This document shows, in pieces, positions 15,389-23,995 of a stretch of 36,239 bases of DNA. The notes beneath the pieces are model-generated. The model made no database searches. It was not told the DNA's origin and saw only the letters and a list, made by a program, of their open reading frames with translations. Position 1 is the first letter of the stretch, and each line of letters starts with the position of its first letter. The position numbers and the translations under genes are program-made. Source of the DNA: Streptomyces fumigatiscleroticus (GTDB lineage: Bacteria; Actinomycetota; Actinomycetes; Streptomycetales; Streptomycetaceae); assembly GCF_014647975.1 (NCBI RefSeq), contig NZ_BMQF01000036.1, positions 1 to 36,239 of the forward strand, in the 5' to 3' direction.

Positions 15389-18091
15389 ATGAGCAACGTC
15401 CTTCGGGTCGCCGAACGCGGCTGGGGCAAGTACCGGACGGTCGCCGCCGCGATCCGGGCGGCCGGCGACGGTGGCGTGGTCTCACTGCAGCCGGGCGTCT
15501 ACCGGGAGTCCCTGGTCCTCGACCGGGATGTGACGGTGGTCGCCGCCAAGGGGCCGGGCACGGTCCGTGTGGTGGCGGCGCACGGCCCCGCGGTGAGCGT
15601 CAGCGGAGGGGCACCGGTCCTGCGCGCCATCGACATCGAGGGGGACGGCAAAGCGCCCGCTCTGCTGGTCCGTGCCGGCGGCGCCGAACTCGACACATGC
15701 ACGGTCTCGACCGGCTCGGTGGAGGTCGGCTACGAGGCGCGGGTGACCATGCGGCAGTGCGTCGTCCGTGATGCTCCCGCGGACGGGGTCCGGGCGGGCG
15801 CCACCGCGACCGCCGTCCTGGAGGAGTGCACTGTCGTGTCGGCGGGCCGCCACGGAGTGGCAGCCGACGACGACGCACGTGTGGAACTGCGCGGCACCCG
15901 GATCGCGCAGGCCGCGCAGTGCGCCCTGGTACTGGGCGGGACGTCGTCGGCGACGGTCGACAACTGCGCGTTGGAGGAGTGCGCCGACGCGGCCGTGTGG
16001 ATCGGCGATTCCGCGCGGCTGCTGCTGCGCGACAGCCGCCTGCACGACGTCGGTACCCATGGTCTGCGGGCCGAGCACTCCGAGCCGGGGCCGGGCGCCG
16101 AAGCCGGGGAGACCGCCGCCGTCGGCGGGGCCGCCGGGGTGGCCGGCCGTGCGGAGAGCCGGCTCCGACTGGAGCGCTGCGAGATCTTCGGGACCGGTTG
16201 GGAAGGCGTGCTCCTGACCGGTCGGAGCGATGCCCGGCTGGCCGAATGCCACATCAAGGGGACCGGGTCGGCCGGGGTCCACGCCGTCGACTCCAGCAGG
16301 CTCGTCATGGACCGGGTCCGGGTGGTCGACCTGCCCGAGACCGCCCTGGCCGTCGGGGACGAGGCGGAGGTGCGGGCCGACGGCTGCACGTTCGCCCGCA
16401 CCAGGGCCAACGGAACGTACAGCACGGGCCGTTCCCTCATCGTGCTGACCGACTGCGAGATCTCCGGCACCGCCCTCGGTGCCGTGCACCTGTGCGGTGC
16501 CGCCCGTGCCGAACTGCGGGGGTGTCGGGTGCGGGACAGCGCCCGCAACGGCGTGCGGGTCGAGGAGGACGCCGATCTCGCGGCCTGTGACACGACCGTC
16601 GAACGCGCCGGTCTCAGCGGTGTCGATGTCGACGGCGGGGACGCCGTCCTGCGACGCTGCGCGGTCGAGGAGTGCGGTACCGGGGTACGGCTCAGGACCC
16701 GGCACCGCCCGCTGCTGGACACCTGCGAGATACGTGCCAGTCTCGGCAACGGCGTGGAGATCGGTGCCGGTACCGGTGCGACACTCACGGACTGCACGGT
16801 CGACGGCTCTGCCCTGGCCGGTATCTACCTGGCGGAGGGCAGCGAGCCGTGGATCGACGACACGGCCGTCACCGGTGCCCGGGGCAGCGGTCTCGTGGCA
16901 TGGACGGACTCCAGGCCCCGGGTCCGCTCCGTGCGTGTCTCGGCCGCGCAGAAGAACGGGATCTACGTGCACGACGGCGCCGCCGGTGTGTTCGAGGACT
17001 GCACCGTCACCGAAGCCGGCTACCCCGCCCTCTACGTCGGCGCCAAGGCGACTCCCGTGTTCCGGCGCTGCCTGGTGCACGACACCCACGAGGATCTGTC
17101 GTCCCACGAAGAGGCCGAGCCGGAGTTCGAGGAGTGCCGCAGTACGGACGTGTCGCTGATGTCGATCCCGGACGCCGGTACCCCGTCGGCGGCTTCCCCG
17201 GCGACGGGTGCCCGCACCGGCGGCGCCACCGGGCACGGCAAGGACCGCCCCGCGGGCGACGAACCGGAGGAGGACCCGCTGCCCGCGCTGATGGCCGAGC
17301 TGGACCGGCTGGTGGGTCTGGAACGGGTCAAGCAGGAGGTGGCCTCCCTGACCAAGGTCATGCGCTTGGTCAAACAGCGCCAGGAAGCCGGACTCCAGCC
17401 TCCGCCGCTGAGCAGGCACCTGGTGTTCGCCGGCAACCCCGGTACCGGCAAGACGACCGTGGCCCGGCTCTACGGCCGCATCCTCGCGGCCCTCGGCATG
17501 CTGGCCCACGGCCATCTGATCGAAGCGGACCGCGGCGCCCTGGTCGGCGAGTACGTGGGCCACACCGCGCCCAAGACGACCGCGGTCTTCCGGCGGGCCC
17601 TGGGCGGTGTGCTCTTCGTCGACGAGGCCTACGCCCTGGTCCCGCAGGGCCAGCCGTCCGACTTCGGCCACGAGGCCGTCGCCACCCTGGTCAAACTCAT
17701 GGAGGACCACCGGGACGACGTCATTGTCATCGTCGCGGGCTATCCGGACGACATGGACCGGTTCCTCGGCTCCAACCCCGGTCTCGCCTCACGCTTCACC
17801 CGGACCCTGAGCTTCGACGACTACTCCTCCGCGGACCTGGTGAGGATCGTCGAACACCAGGCCCGGTCGCACCAGTACCGGTTGCACCCGGACACCCTGG
17901 CGGGACTGGCCGGGTACTTCGACACCATCGAGCGTACGGAGCGCTTCGGCAACGGCCGTACCGCCCGGCAGGTCTTCCAGCGGATGACGGAACTGCACGC
18001 CGAGCGGGTGGCCGAGCTGGCGGAGCCGGGCCCGGAGGACCTCACCCTGGTCCTGCCCGAGGACCTGCCGTCGGCGGTGGCACACTCGTGA
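15389..18091 (+). CDS. Parallel beta-helix fused to CbbX/EccA-like AAA+ ATPase
   Basis: A 900-residue protein. Residues 1 to about 590 form many short repeats of right-handed parallel beta-helix type, opening with RVAERGWGKYRTVAAAIRAA and GVYRESLVL as in pectin-lyase-like folds, then regular CxV/GxxV-turn units. After a Pro/Gly linker, residues about 630-890 are an AAA+ domain of the CbbX/CfxQ group that includes EccA. Walker A GNPGTGKT is at 682-689, Walker B VLFVDEA has Asp745-Glu746, sensor and arginine-finger region GLASRFTRTLSF near 800. In mycobacterial EccA the N-terminal part is TPR-like; here the beta-helix takes its place. It probably remodels or releases WXG substrates in the cytoplasm; the beta-helix may be the substrate-binding surface. 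The start has only a weak GGAG. Confidence 0.88.
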   Translation: MSNVLRVAERGWGKYRTVAAAIRAAGDGGVVSLQPGVYRESLVLDRDVTVVAAKGPGTVRVVAAHGPAVSVSGGAPVLRAIDIEGDGKAPALLVRAGGAELDTCTVSTGSVEVGYEARVTMRQCVVRDAPADGVRAGATATAVLEECTVVSAGRHGVAADDDARVELRGTRIAQAAQCALVLGGTSSATVDNCALEECADAAVWIGDSARLLLRDSRLHDVGTHGLRAEHSEPGPGAEAGETAAVGGAAGVAGRAESRLRLERCEIFGTGWEGVLLTGRSDARLAECHIKGTGSAGVHAVDSSRLVMDRVRVVDLPETALAVGDEAEVRADGCTFARTRANGTYSTGRSLIVLTDCEISGTALGAVHLCGAARAELRGCRVRDSARNGVRVEEDADLAACDTTVERAGLSGVDVDGGDAVLRRCAVEECGTGVRLRTRHRPLLDTCEIRASLGNGVEIGAGTGATLTDCTVDGSALAGIYLAEGSEPWIDDTAVTGARGSGLVAWTDSRPRVRSVRVSAAQKNGIYVHDGAAGVFEDCTVTEAGYPALYVGAKATPVFRRCLVHDTHEDLSSHEEAEPEFEECRSTDVSLMSIPDAGTPSAASPATGARTGGATGHGKDRPAGDEPEEDPLPALMAELDRLVGLERVKQEVASLTKVMRLVKQRQEAGLQPPPLSRHLVFAGNPGTGKTTVARLYGRILAALGMLAHGHLIEADRGALVGEYVGHTAPKTTAVFRRALGGVLFVDEAYALVPQGQPSDFGHEAVATLVKLMEDHRDDVIVIVAGYPDDMDRFLGSNPGLASRFTRTLSFDDYSSADLVRIVEHQARSHQYRLHPDTLAGLAGYFDTIERTERFGNGRTARQVFQRMTELHAERVAELAEPGPEDLTLVLPEDLPSAVAHS

Positions 18092-18126
18092 CGGCGATGA
18101 GGCGGGGTGCCGGGCCCGGGAGCCCG

Positions 18127-18780
18127 TCAGTGGACCACGGAGCCGGCGGGCGGCTCGGGGAACCGGCACGCCCGGTCGATCTGTGCGTAACCCTGACCGG
18201 CCTTGTTGACGAGGGCGAGGTACTGACCCGACAGCTCCAAGGAGTTGGCGACCTGCCAGAGCACCTTCTCCATCGCGGGTTTGATGGACGCGAAGAACTC
18301 CTCGGCGAATTCCGACAGCGCCTGCTCGCCCTCCGGGTCGTGTTCGTCCGGCGAGGACGGGGCGCCGCTGCTGTTGCCCACGCCGCCCCAGTTCGGTTTG
18401 GGCACGTTCGTGTCCTTGGGCGGTGGCGGACCGAAATCCGTCACCTGCAGACCGAGGACCTTCGAACGCAGAGTCTGGTAGTCGGCGACGAGGGCGCGCA
18501 GGTCGCCGAGCATGGCCGACTCGGCTGCCCGCACGCTCGGTCCGTCCATACGGATCGCCCCGCTGTCCGCCACCTCGTTCGACTGTCCGCCGCCTCCCCC
18601 GTCCGGAGCCTGCTTCGGCGGCAGGTTGAAGGACGGCGGAGCGTCCCAGGCAACGGTGACCTCCGGGTCGAGGTAGCTGAGGTCTTTGCCGGCGTCCGGG
18701 TCCGGCGTGCTGTCACCGCCGCTCGCAGCGTCCGGGGTGAGCGGATGGGGGTCGTACTTGGACACGTATGGTTCAGCCAA
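18127..18780 (-). CDS. Hypothetical protein antisense within the secretion locus
   Basis: A 217-residue protein I do not recognise. It has an acidic, Pro-rich N-terminal third (KYDPHPLTPDAAS, DPEVTVAWDAPPSFNLPP), a helical segment (PSVRAAESAMLGDLRALVADYQ), a Gly/Pro/Ser linker and a C-terminal helical part (EQALSEFAEEFFASIKPAMEKV, then LWQVANSLELSGQYLALVNKAG). The two helical parts and the size are like WXG/Esp-type secreted partners, but no WXG is seen. The start is most likely TTG at 18780, with AGGAGG 7 bases upstream; the frame runs open to 18891. It faces the beta-helix/AAA+ gene and lies head-to-head with the WXG100 gene at 19018, so it may be regulated separately from the plus-strand core. 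Confidence 0.68.
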   Translation of the reverse strand: MAEPYVSKYDPHPLTPDAASGGDSTPDPDAGKDLSYLDPEVTVAWDAPPSFNLPPKQAPDGGGGGQSNEVADSGAIRMDGPSVRAAESAMLGDLRALVADYQTLRSKVLGLQVTDFGPPPPKDTNVPKPNWGGVGNSSGAPSSPDEHDPEGEQALSEFAEEFFASIKPAMEKVLWQVANSLELSGQYLALVNKAGQGYAQIDRACRFPEPPAGSVVH

Positions 18781-18918
18781 GGGTCCGCCTCCTCGTGGGT
18801 GTCTTCGCTGGGCATGTGTCCCGCGCCGAAGGGCGGGACACCGTGTGGTCCATGCTCGCACGGCCTCGTACCGACCCGGAAGGCGAGGCACACGTATCCT
18901 CTACTCGAGGACCTGCCG

Positions 18919-18991
18919 CGCCGGGTGTCCGGGTGTCCGGGTGTCCGGCAGGCCGGGTGTCCGGGTGTCCGGGAGGCCGGGTGTCCGGCAG
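18919..18991. repeat. Tandem repeat of CCGGGTGT units upstream of a WXG100 gene
   Basis: Six copies of an 8-base GTGTCCGG unit, interrupted by CAGG or AGG steps, occupy the divergent region between the hypothetical gene (minus) and the WXG100 gene at 19018. It ends 27 bases before that start. It may affect spacing of promoter elements; no promoter is clearly seen. Confidence 0.8.
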
Positions 18992-19017
18992 GCAACACAG
19001 AAATGTGGTGAGCGTAA

Positions 19018-19317
19018 ATGTCGATGAGCGAGTATGAGTTCAAGGTAGCTCTCGGAGAGTTGAAGAGTGCTATCGGGACCGTGCGCAAATATGCTGGGGA
19101 CATCGAGGGCAACCTGGCCGAGATCGGCCGCCAGTTCGACAGGCTGGGCGGAGCGTGGACCAGTCCCGCGAGGATGAGCTCCGAACCTGTCACCGAATGG
19201 TTCAAACGTGCCTCGCGTGACATGCACAGCCTGCTGGAAGAGATGATCCGGCGTATGCAGGCCGCGTACGACAACTATCTCGATGCCGAGACGACGAACT
19301 ACAACAACCTCGGCTGA
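19018..19317 (+). CDS. WXG100-type secretion protein (WTS variant)
   Basis: A 99-residue helical-hairpin protein beginning MSMSEYEFKVALGELKSAIG. The turn motif is Trp47-Thr-Ser rather than WxG, and the export motif is Tyr87-LDA-Glu91. Its C-terminus (NYLDAETTNYNNLG) matches those of the minus-strand WXG proteins, and it probably pairs with the WAG-type protein encoded next. A GGTGAG lies about 7 bases before the ATG. It heads the group 19018-33598 (WXG, WXG, EccC, giant effector), which are all on the same strand with short gaps. Confidence 0.85.
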   Translation: MSMSEYEFKVALGELKSAIGTVRKYAGDIEGNLAEIGRQFDRLGGAWTSPARMSSEPVTEWFKRASRDMHSLLEEMIRRMQAAYDNYLDAETTNYNNLG

Positions 19318-19376
19318 CCGGTCCGGCAGGACGGTGCAGCGGGCGACGGGACGGGAAACGGAGCAGGGAGACGCGG

Positions 19377-19829
19377 ATGGCTGACACCCCCGACTATGAC
19401 GCGGCGGCGATAACGATCGATCCCCACGAGGTCGACGAGATCGGTAAGTCGCTGCTCAACCTCGCGCAGAACGTCGGCGACGCGATCGAGGGCATCGCGA
19501 ACGCGTCGTTCCACCTGACACTGGGCTGGGCGGGCAGGACGGCCTCGGAGGCGAAGGCCTTCGGCGATCGCTGGGAGGCCGTCATGCGAGAACTGTTCGG
19601 ATCGGAGAAGAACCCGGACGAGGGGGTCCTCAACGTCATGGCGGGCACGGTCCACGGCGTCGCCGTCGTCTACAGCCAGACCGAGATGAAGATCGAGCAG
19701 ACCTTCCACGACTTCGCCTCCGGTCTCGCCGGCGGCGGCGACACGACCACCCCGACCTCACCGCCGCCGGACGCCCCGGCCGGTCTCGACCCGCAAGACT
19801 CCGCCGTGCTCGAGGACTTCCCCAACTGA
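19377..19829 (+). CDS. Extended WXG100-like protein
   Basis: A 150-residue protein with two predicted helices around Trp51-Ala-Gly53 and a YxxxE motif (Tyr99-SQT-Glu103). After the helical part comes a Gly/Thr/Pro-rich tail ending in an acidic DSAVLEDFPN. It is longer than classic WXG100 proteins. AGGGAG lies just before the ATG. Its stop overlaps the eccC start (TGATG), so translation is coupled; substrates encoded directly before EccC are commonly its export partners. It is likely the heterodimer partner of the protein at 19018. Confidence 0.85.
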   Translation: MADTPDYDAAAITIDPHEVDEIGKSLLNLAQNVGDAIEGIANASFHLTLGWAGRTASEAKAFGDRWEAVMRELFGSEKNPDEGVLNVMAGTVHGVAVVYSQTEMKIEQTFHDFASGLAGGGDTTTPTSPPPDAPAGLDPQDSAVLEDFPN

Positions 19830-22800
19830 TGAGCAAAATAGCCTTCCACCGTCCGGCGCGAACCTTCCCCCCTTCGGTGCCGGAGCAGCAGATCGCGCTG
19901 CCCTCCCCGCCCCAGAAGCCTGCCGAGAACCAGGCGTCCAACTGGCTCTACCTGCTGCTTCCGCTATTGAGCAGCGTGAGCATGGCGGCCTACATGGTCA
20001 CCTTCGGACGTGCCTGGATGATCATGCTGGGTATCGGGTTCGTCGTCATCTCGATCGGCGTGACCGTCTTCGTGCGCGCTCAGTCCAGGAACGCCAACCG
20101 CGCCACCCGACTGCGCCAGCGCGACCGCTATGTCGAGTTCCTCACCGACATCCGCGCACAGGCACGCGAATCCGCCACGGCGCAGCGGGCGGTGAGTGCC
20201 TTCCTGCACCCGAGCCCCCACCGCCTGTGGGCCATCGCCACCGGACGGCGCCGCGTCTGGGAACGCCGTCCCGCCGACGAGGACTTCCTCAAGCTCCGGC
20301 TCGGACAGGGAGCGGGCATCCCGGCGATGAAGCTGTCGTCGAACAAGCGCGGGGACCCGACCGCCGAGTTCGAGGCGCAGTCGCAGCGCGCGGCGGACCG
20401 GTTGGTCCGGGACTACTCACGGGTCGGCCGCCAGCCCGCCTGGGTCGACCTCGCGAACAGCGGGGTACTGAGTCTGAACGGTCCCCGGGAGCGCACCGCC
20501 GACCTGGTCGGTGCGCTCCTGCTGCAACTCTCCGTCCTGCACGCCCCGGACGACGTGCAGGTCGTGGCCCTGGCCGAGAGCGACGCGTCGTGGTCCTGGG
20601 TGAAATGGCTGCCGCACACCCGGGAGGCGGCGCAGGGCTCCACGGCCCCGGCGGTCGCCCAGAGCATCGACGGCATCGCGGACATCCTCCAGTCACATGT
20701 GGAACGGGTGCGCGCCGAGCGCGCCGAGAATGCCACCAGCATCCTGCGCCGGGAGACCAAGGCGGAACGGCACCTGGTCGTCGTGCTGGACGGATTCCGG
20801 CCCGATGCCCCATGGGCCGGTGAGCAGATCGTCACCGACCTGCTGGAGGAGGCCGGACCGGCCACCGGCGTGCATGTCGTGTGCACGGTCACCAAGGAGA
20901 GCGAGGAACCCGGCCGCGTCGACGCGCGGGCCCGGGTCTCCGCGGACGGGGCACTGGCCCTGGAGAGCCGCGTTCCCGCCCTGATCGGCACCGTGCAGGA
21001 CGCGGTCGCCGACCGATGCCCGGCAGCCCTGGGCGAGCAGACCGCGCGGGCCCTGGCCCCGCTGCGTCTGGCCGGGGAGCGGGAGCAGGTACTCGCCCGT
21101 ATCGTCTCGCTGCCCGACATGCTCGGGCTGGGACGACTGGAGCAGGTCGACCCACCGTCCCTGTGGCGCGCGCCGGACGCCGAGGACCTGCTGCGGCTGC
21201 CCATCGGCGTGACCGGCGACGGTGAACCGCTCGTCCTCGATCTCAAGGAATCCGCGCTGGGCGGTGTGGGCCCGCACGGCCTGGTGGTCGGCGCGACCGG
21301 ATCGGGCAAGAGCGAACTCCTGCGCACGCTCGTGACCGGACTGACGCTGACCCACTCGCCCGAACAACTCGGCTTCGTCCTGGTCGACTTCAAGGGCGGC
21401 GCCACCTTCGCCGGTGTGACGGAACTGCCCCATGTCGCGGGCCTGATCACCAACCTCGCCGACGATCTGGCCCTCGTGGAGCGCGTCCGGGCCGCGCTCC
21501 AGGGCGAACAGCAGCGTCGCCAGCAGATGCTGCGGGACGCCGGCAACGTGGACTCGGTCCGCGAGTACCAGATCCTGCGGTCGCGTGGCGCCACCGGTCC
21601 CGACGGACAGCCGCTGGAACCGATGCCCTACCTCATGATCATCGTCGACGAGTTCGGAGAACTCCTCGCCCAGCGACCCGACTTCATCGAGCTCTTCGTC
21701 CAGATCGGGCGCGTCGGCCGCAGCCTCGGCATGCACCTGCTGCTCGCCACCCAGCGCCTGGACGAGGGACGCCTGCGCGGACTCGAATCGCACCTGTCCT
21801 ACCGGATCTGCTTGCGCACCTTCAGCGCCGCTGAGAGCCGGGCCGTGATCGGCACACCCGACGCCTACCGCCTGCCCTCGATCCCCGGCTCCGCCTATCT
21901 CAAGGTCGACGAGTCCGTGTACGAGCGCTTCCGAGTGGCCCATGTGTCGGGCGCCCACCAGGGGGACGGACAGTCGGCCGCCCGGCCCGTGAAGATCGCC
22001 GTGACCCCGTTCGGCTACCGCACTGCCGAACACGTCAAGGACGAGGAGACCGAGACCGCCGAGACACCTGCCCCGATACCCCCGCCCGAGGCGGGTCGGC
22101 GCACCGAGATGCAGGTGGCGGTGGAGCGCATGATGGCGTACGGCGCTCCCGTGCACCAGGTGTGGCTGCCTCCGCTGCCTCCGGGGATCGAGCTGGACTC
22201 GTTGCTGGGTCCGGTCGGTGTCGACCTGGACCGCGGCTTCCGGTCCGAGGTGTGGCCCGACGGCGGCCGGCTGACCTTCCCGGTCGGCGTCATCGACCTG
22301 CCGGCCCGTCAGGAGCAACGTGCCCTGCTGGTGGACCTGTCCGGCGCACACGGTCATATCGCCGTCGTGGGCGCCCCCCAGTCGGGCAAGAGCACCCTGC
22401 TGCGCACCGCCATGGTGAGCGCCATGCTGTTGCACACACCGGAGGAGCTCCAGTTCATCTGTGTCGACTTCGGCGGTGGCAGCCTGGCCGGCGTGGAGAG
22501 CGCGCCACATGTCTCAGGTGTGGCCACCCGGCACGACGACGCGCGCGTCAGGCGTGCCCTGGCAGTGGTACGACAGCGTCTGGAGGAGCGCGAGCAGCTC
22601 TTCCGCGAACTCAAGATCGACTCAGCTGAGGACTTCCGCCGGCTGCGCGACGAGGGCCAGTTGCCCGACGGCGTCGAGGCCGCCGACGTCATCCTGGTCA
22701 TCGACAACTGGCAGGCGCTGCGCGGCGCCGTCGAGGAGGCCGACGAGGCCGTCCTGGACATCGCCACCCGCGGCCTCGGCGTCGGCATCCACCTGATGAT

Positions 22801-23896
22801 CAGCGCCAACCGGTGGACGGAGGTGCGCGCCAACCTCCGCGACAACATCACCGGCAGGCTCGAACTGCGGCTCAATGAGCCCGCCGAGTCCGAGGTGTCG
22901 CGTGCGGCGGCTCGCACACTGTCGGCCGTCCTGCCCGGCCGAGGCATCGTCGCGCCGGGCAACGTCTTCCACACCGCGCTGCCCCGTGTCGACGGCATCC
23001 CCTCGGTGGAAGGACTCGCCAAGGCCCAGCAGCAGCTCGTCAGCGACCTGCTGACCGGCTGGGGCGGTGCGGATGCCGAACCCCTGCGGGCGCTCGGCGA
23101 ACTCGTCACCTCCGCGGAGCTGGAGTCGGCATGTGAGCGGGCGCACCCGCAGGGCACCGGCCTGGCCGCCGGTGACGTGCCCATCGGTCTGCGGGAGTCC
23201 GATCTCGCTCCGGCCCTGCTGAACCTGGAGACGGACGGTCCGCATTTCCTCGTCATGGGCGACTCCGGCTCCGGGAAGACGGAGTTCCTCCGGTCCTGGA
23301 TGCGGGGGATGGCTGCCCGCCGCTCCTCCTGGGACATCCGCTTCGTCGTCATCGACTACCGGCGCGGGCTGCTGGAGACGGTGCCCGAGGACTACATCGG
23401 AGCGGAGGCGGGAGAGTCCGCGTCCGCGACGGTCTATGTCGAACAACTCGTGCAGAAGCTTCAGGAGAGGATGCCCCCGGCCGGGATCAGCGCCCGAGAA
23501 CTGAAGGAACGCAGCTGGTGGACGGGCCCGGAGCTCTACCTCGTCGTCGATGACTACGACCTGGTCACCGGCGCCGGCGGCGCGGGCCGGGGCCCGCTCG
23601 CACGGGTGGGCGACTACATCACCCAGGCCGCGGACATCGGCTTCCACCTGGTACTCGCGCGCCGGATCGGGGGCGTCTCCCGTTCAATGATGTCCGATCC
23701 GCTCGTCGGCCGACTGCGCGAACTGGGCATGGGGGGCCTCATCCTCTCCGGTGACCCGCGGGAGGGCGTCCTGCTCGGCGAACACCGCGCGGCGCGGCGG
23801 CCTCCGGGTCGCGGCACCCTCGTCTCCCGCAAGGGCGCCGCCGTTGTGCAGACCGTCTACGACTCGGTGGAACCGGAGCCCGCGCGCACTCCCTGA
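19829..23896 (+). CDS. eccC: Type VII secretion motor ATPase EccC (fused)
   Basis: A 1355-residue FtsK/SpoIIIE-family ATPase. Two transmembrane helices lie at about residues 38-85, followed by a DUF-type stalk domain and three ATPase domains. ATPase 1 has GATGSGKS near 488 and Walker B LMIIVDEFGELL with the catalytic Glu, so it should be active; RICLRTFSAAESRAVIG follows. ATPase 2 has GAPQSGKST near 847 and LVIDNW, without a catalytic Glu. ATPase 3 has GDSGSGKTE near 1143 and LVVDDYD, also degenerate, as expected for the domain that binds the YxxxD/E signal. EccCa and EccCb are fused, as in many actinobacteria. Translation is coupled to the upstream WXG gene. Confidence 0.95.
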   Translation: MSKIAFHRPARTFPPSVPEQQIALPSPPQKPAENQASNWLYLLLPLLSSVSMAAYMVTFGRAWMIMLGIGFVVISIGVTVFVRAQSRNANRATRLRQRDRYVEFLTDIRAQARESATAQRAVSAFLHPSPHRLWAIATGRRRVWERRPADEDFLKLRLGQGAGIPAMKLSSNKRGDPTAEFEAQSQRAADRLVRDYSRVGRQPAWVDLANSGVLSLNGPRERTADLVGALLLQLSVLHAPDDVQVVALAESDASWSWVKWLPHTREAAQGSTAPAVAQSIDGIADILQSHVERVRAERAENATSILRRETKAERHLVVVLDGFRPDAPWAGEQIVTDLLEEAGPATGVHVVCTVTKESEEPGRVDARARVSADGALALESRVPALIGTVQDAVADRCPAALGEQTARALAPLRLAGEREQVLARIVSLPDMLGLGRLEQVDPPSLWRAPDAEDLLRLPIGVTGDGEPLVLDLKESALGGVGPHGLVVGATGSGKSELLRTLVTGLTLTHSPEQLGFVLVDFKGGATFAGVTELPHVAGLITNLADDLALVERVRAALQGEQQRRQQMLRDAGNVDSVREYQILRSRGATGPDGQPLEPMPYLMIIVDEFGELLAQRPDFIELFVQIGRVGRSLGMHLLLATQRLDEGRLRGLESHLSYRICLRTFSAAESRAVIGTPDAYRLPSIPGSAYLKVDESVYERFRVAHVSGAHQGDGQSAARPVKIAVTPFGYRTAEHVKDEETETAETPAPIPPPEAGRRTEMQVAVERMMAYGAPVHQVWLPPLPPGIELDSLLGPVGVDLDRGFRSEVWPDGGRLTFPVGVIDLPARQEQRALLVDLSGAHGHIAVVGAPQSGKSTLLRTAMVSAMLLHTPEELQFICVDFGGGSLAGVESAPHVSGVATRHDDARVRRALAVVRQRLEEREQLFRELKIDSAEDFRRLRDEGQLPDGVEAADVILVIDNWQALRGAVEEADEAVLDIATRGLGVGIHLMISANRWTEVRANLRDNITGRLELRLNEPAESEVSRAAARTLSAVLPGRGIVAPGNVFHTALPRVDGIPSVEGLAKAQQQLVSDLLTGWGGADAEPLRALGELVTSAELESACERAHPQGTGLAAGDVPIGLRESDLAPALLNLETDGPHFLVMGDSGSGKTEFLRSWMRGMAARRSSWDIRFVVIDYRRGLLETVPEDYIGAEAGESASATVYVEQLVQKLQERMPPAGISARELKERSWWTGPELYLVVDDYDLVTGAGGAGRGPLARVGDYITQAADIGFHLVLARRIGGVSRSMMSDPLVGRLRELGMGGLILSGDPREGVLLGEHRAARRPPGRGTLVSRKGAAVVQTVYDSVEPEPARTP

Positions 23897-23995
23897 CACC
23901 GCCTGGCCGTCCCATCCGTCGCCCCTTGTTCCTCCGCCCGAGTGTGGACCGGCAACGTCCGGCACAACACACTGTTGAAAGGTCTGGTCCGTCCC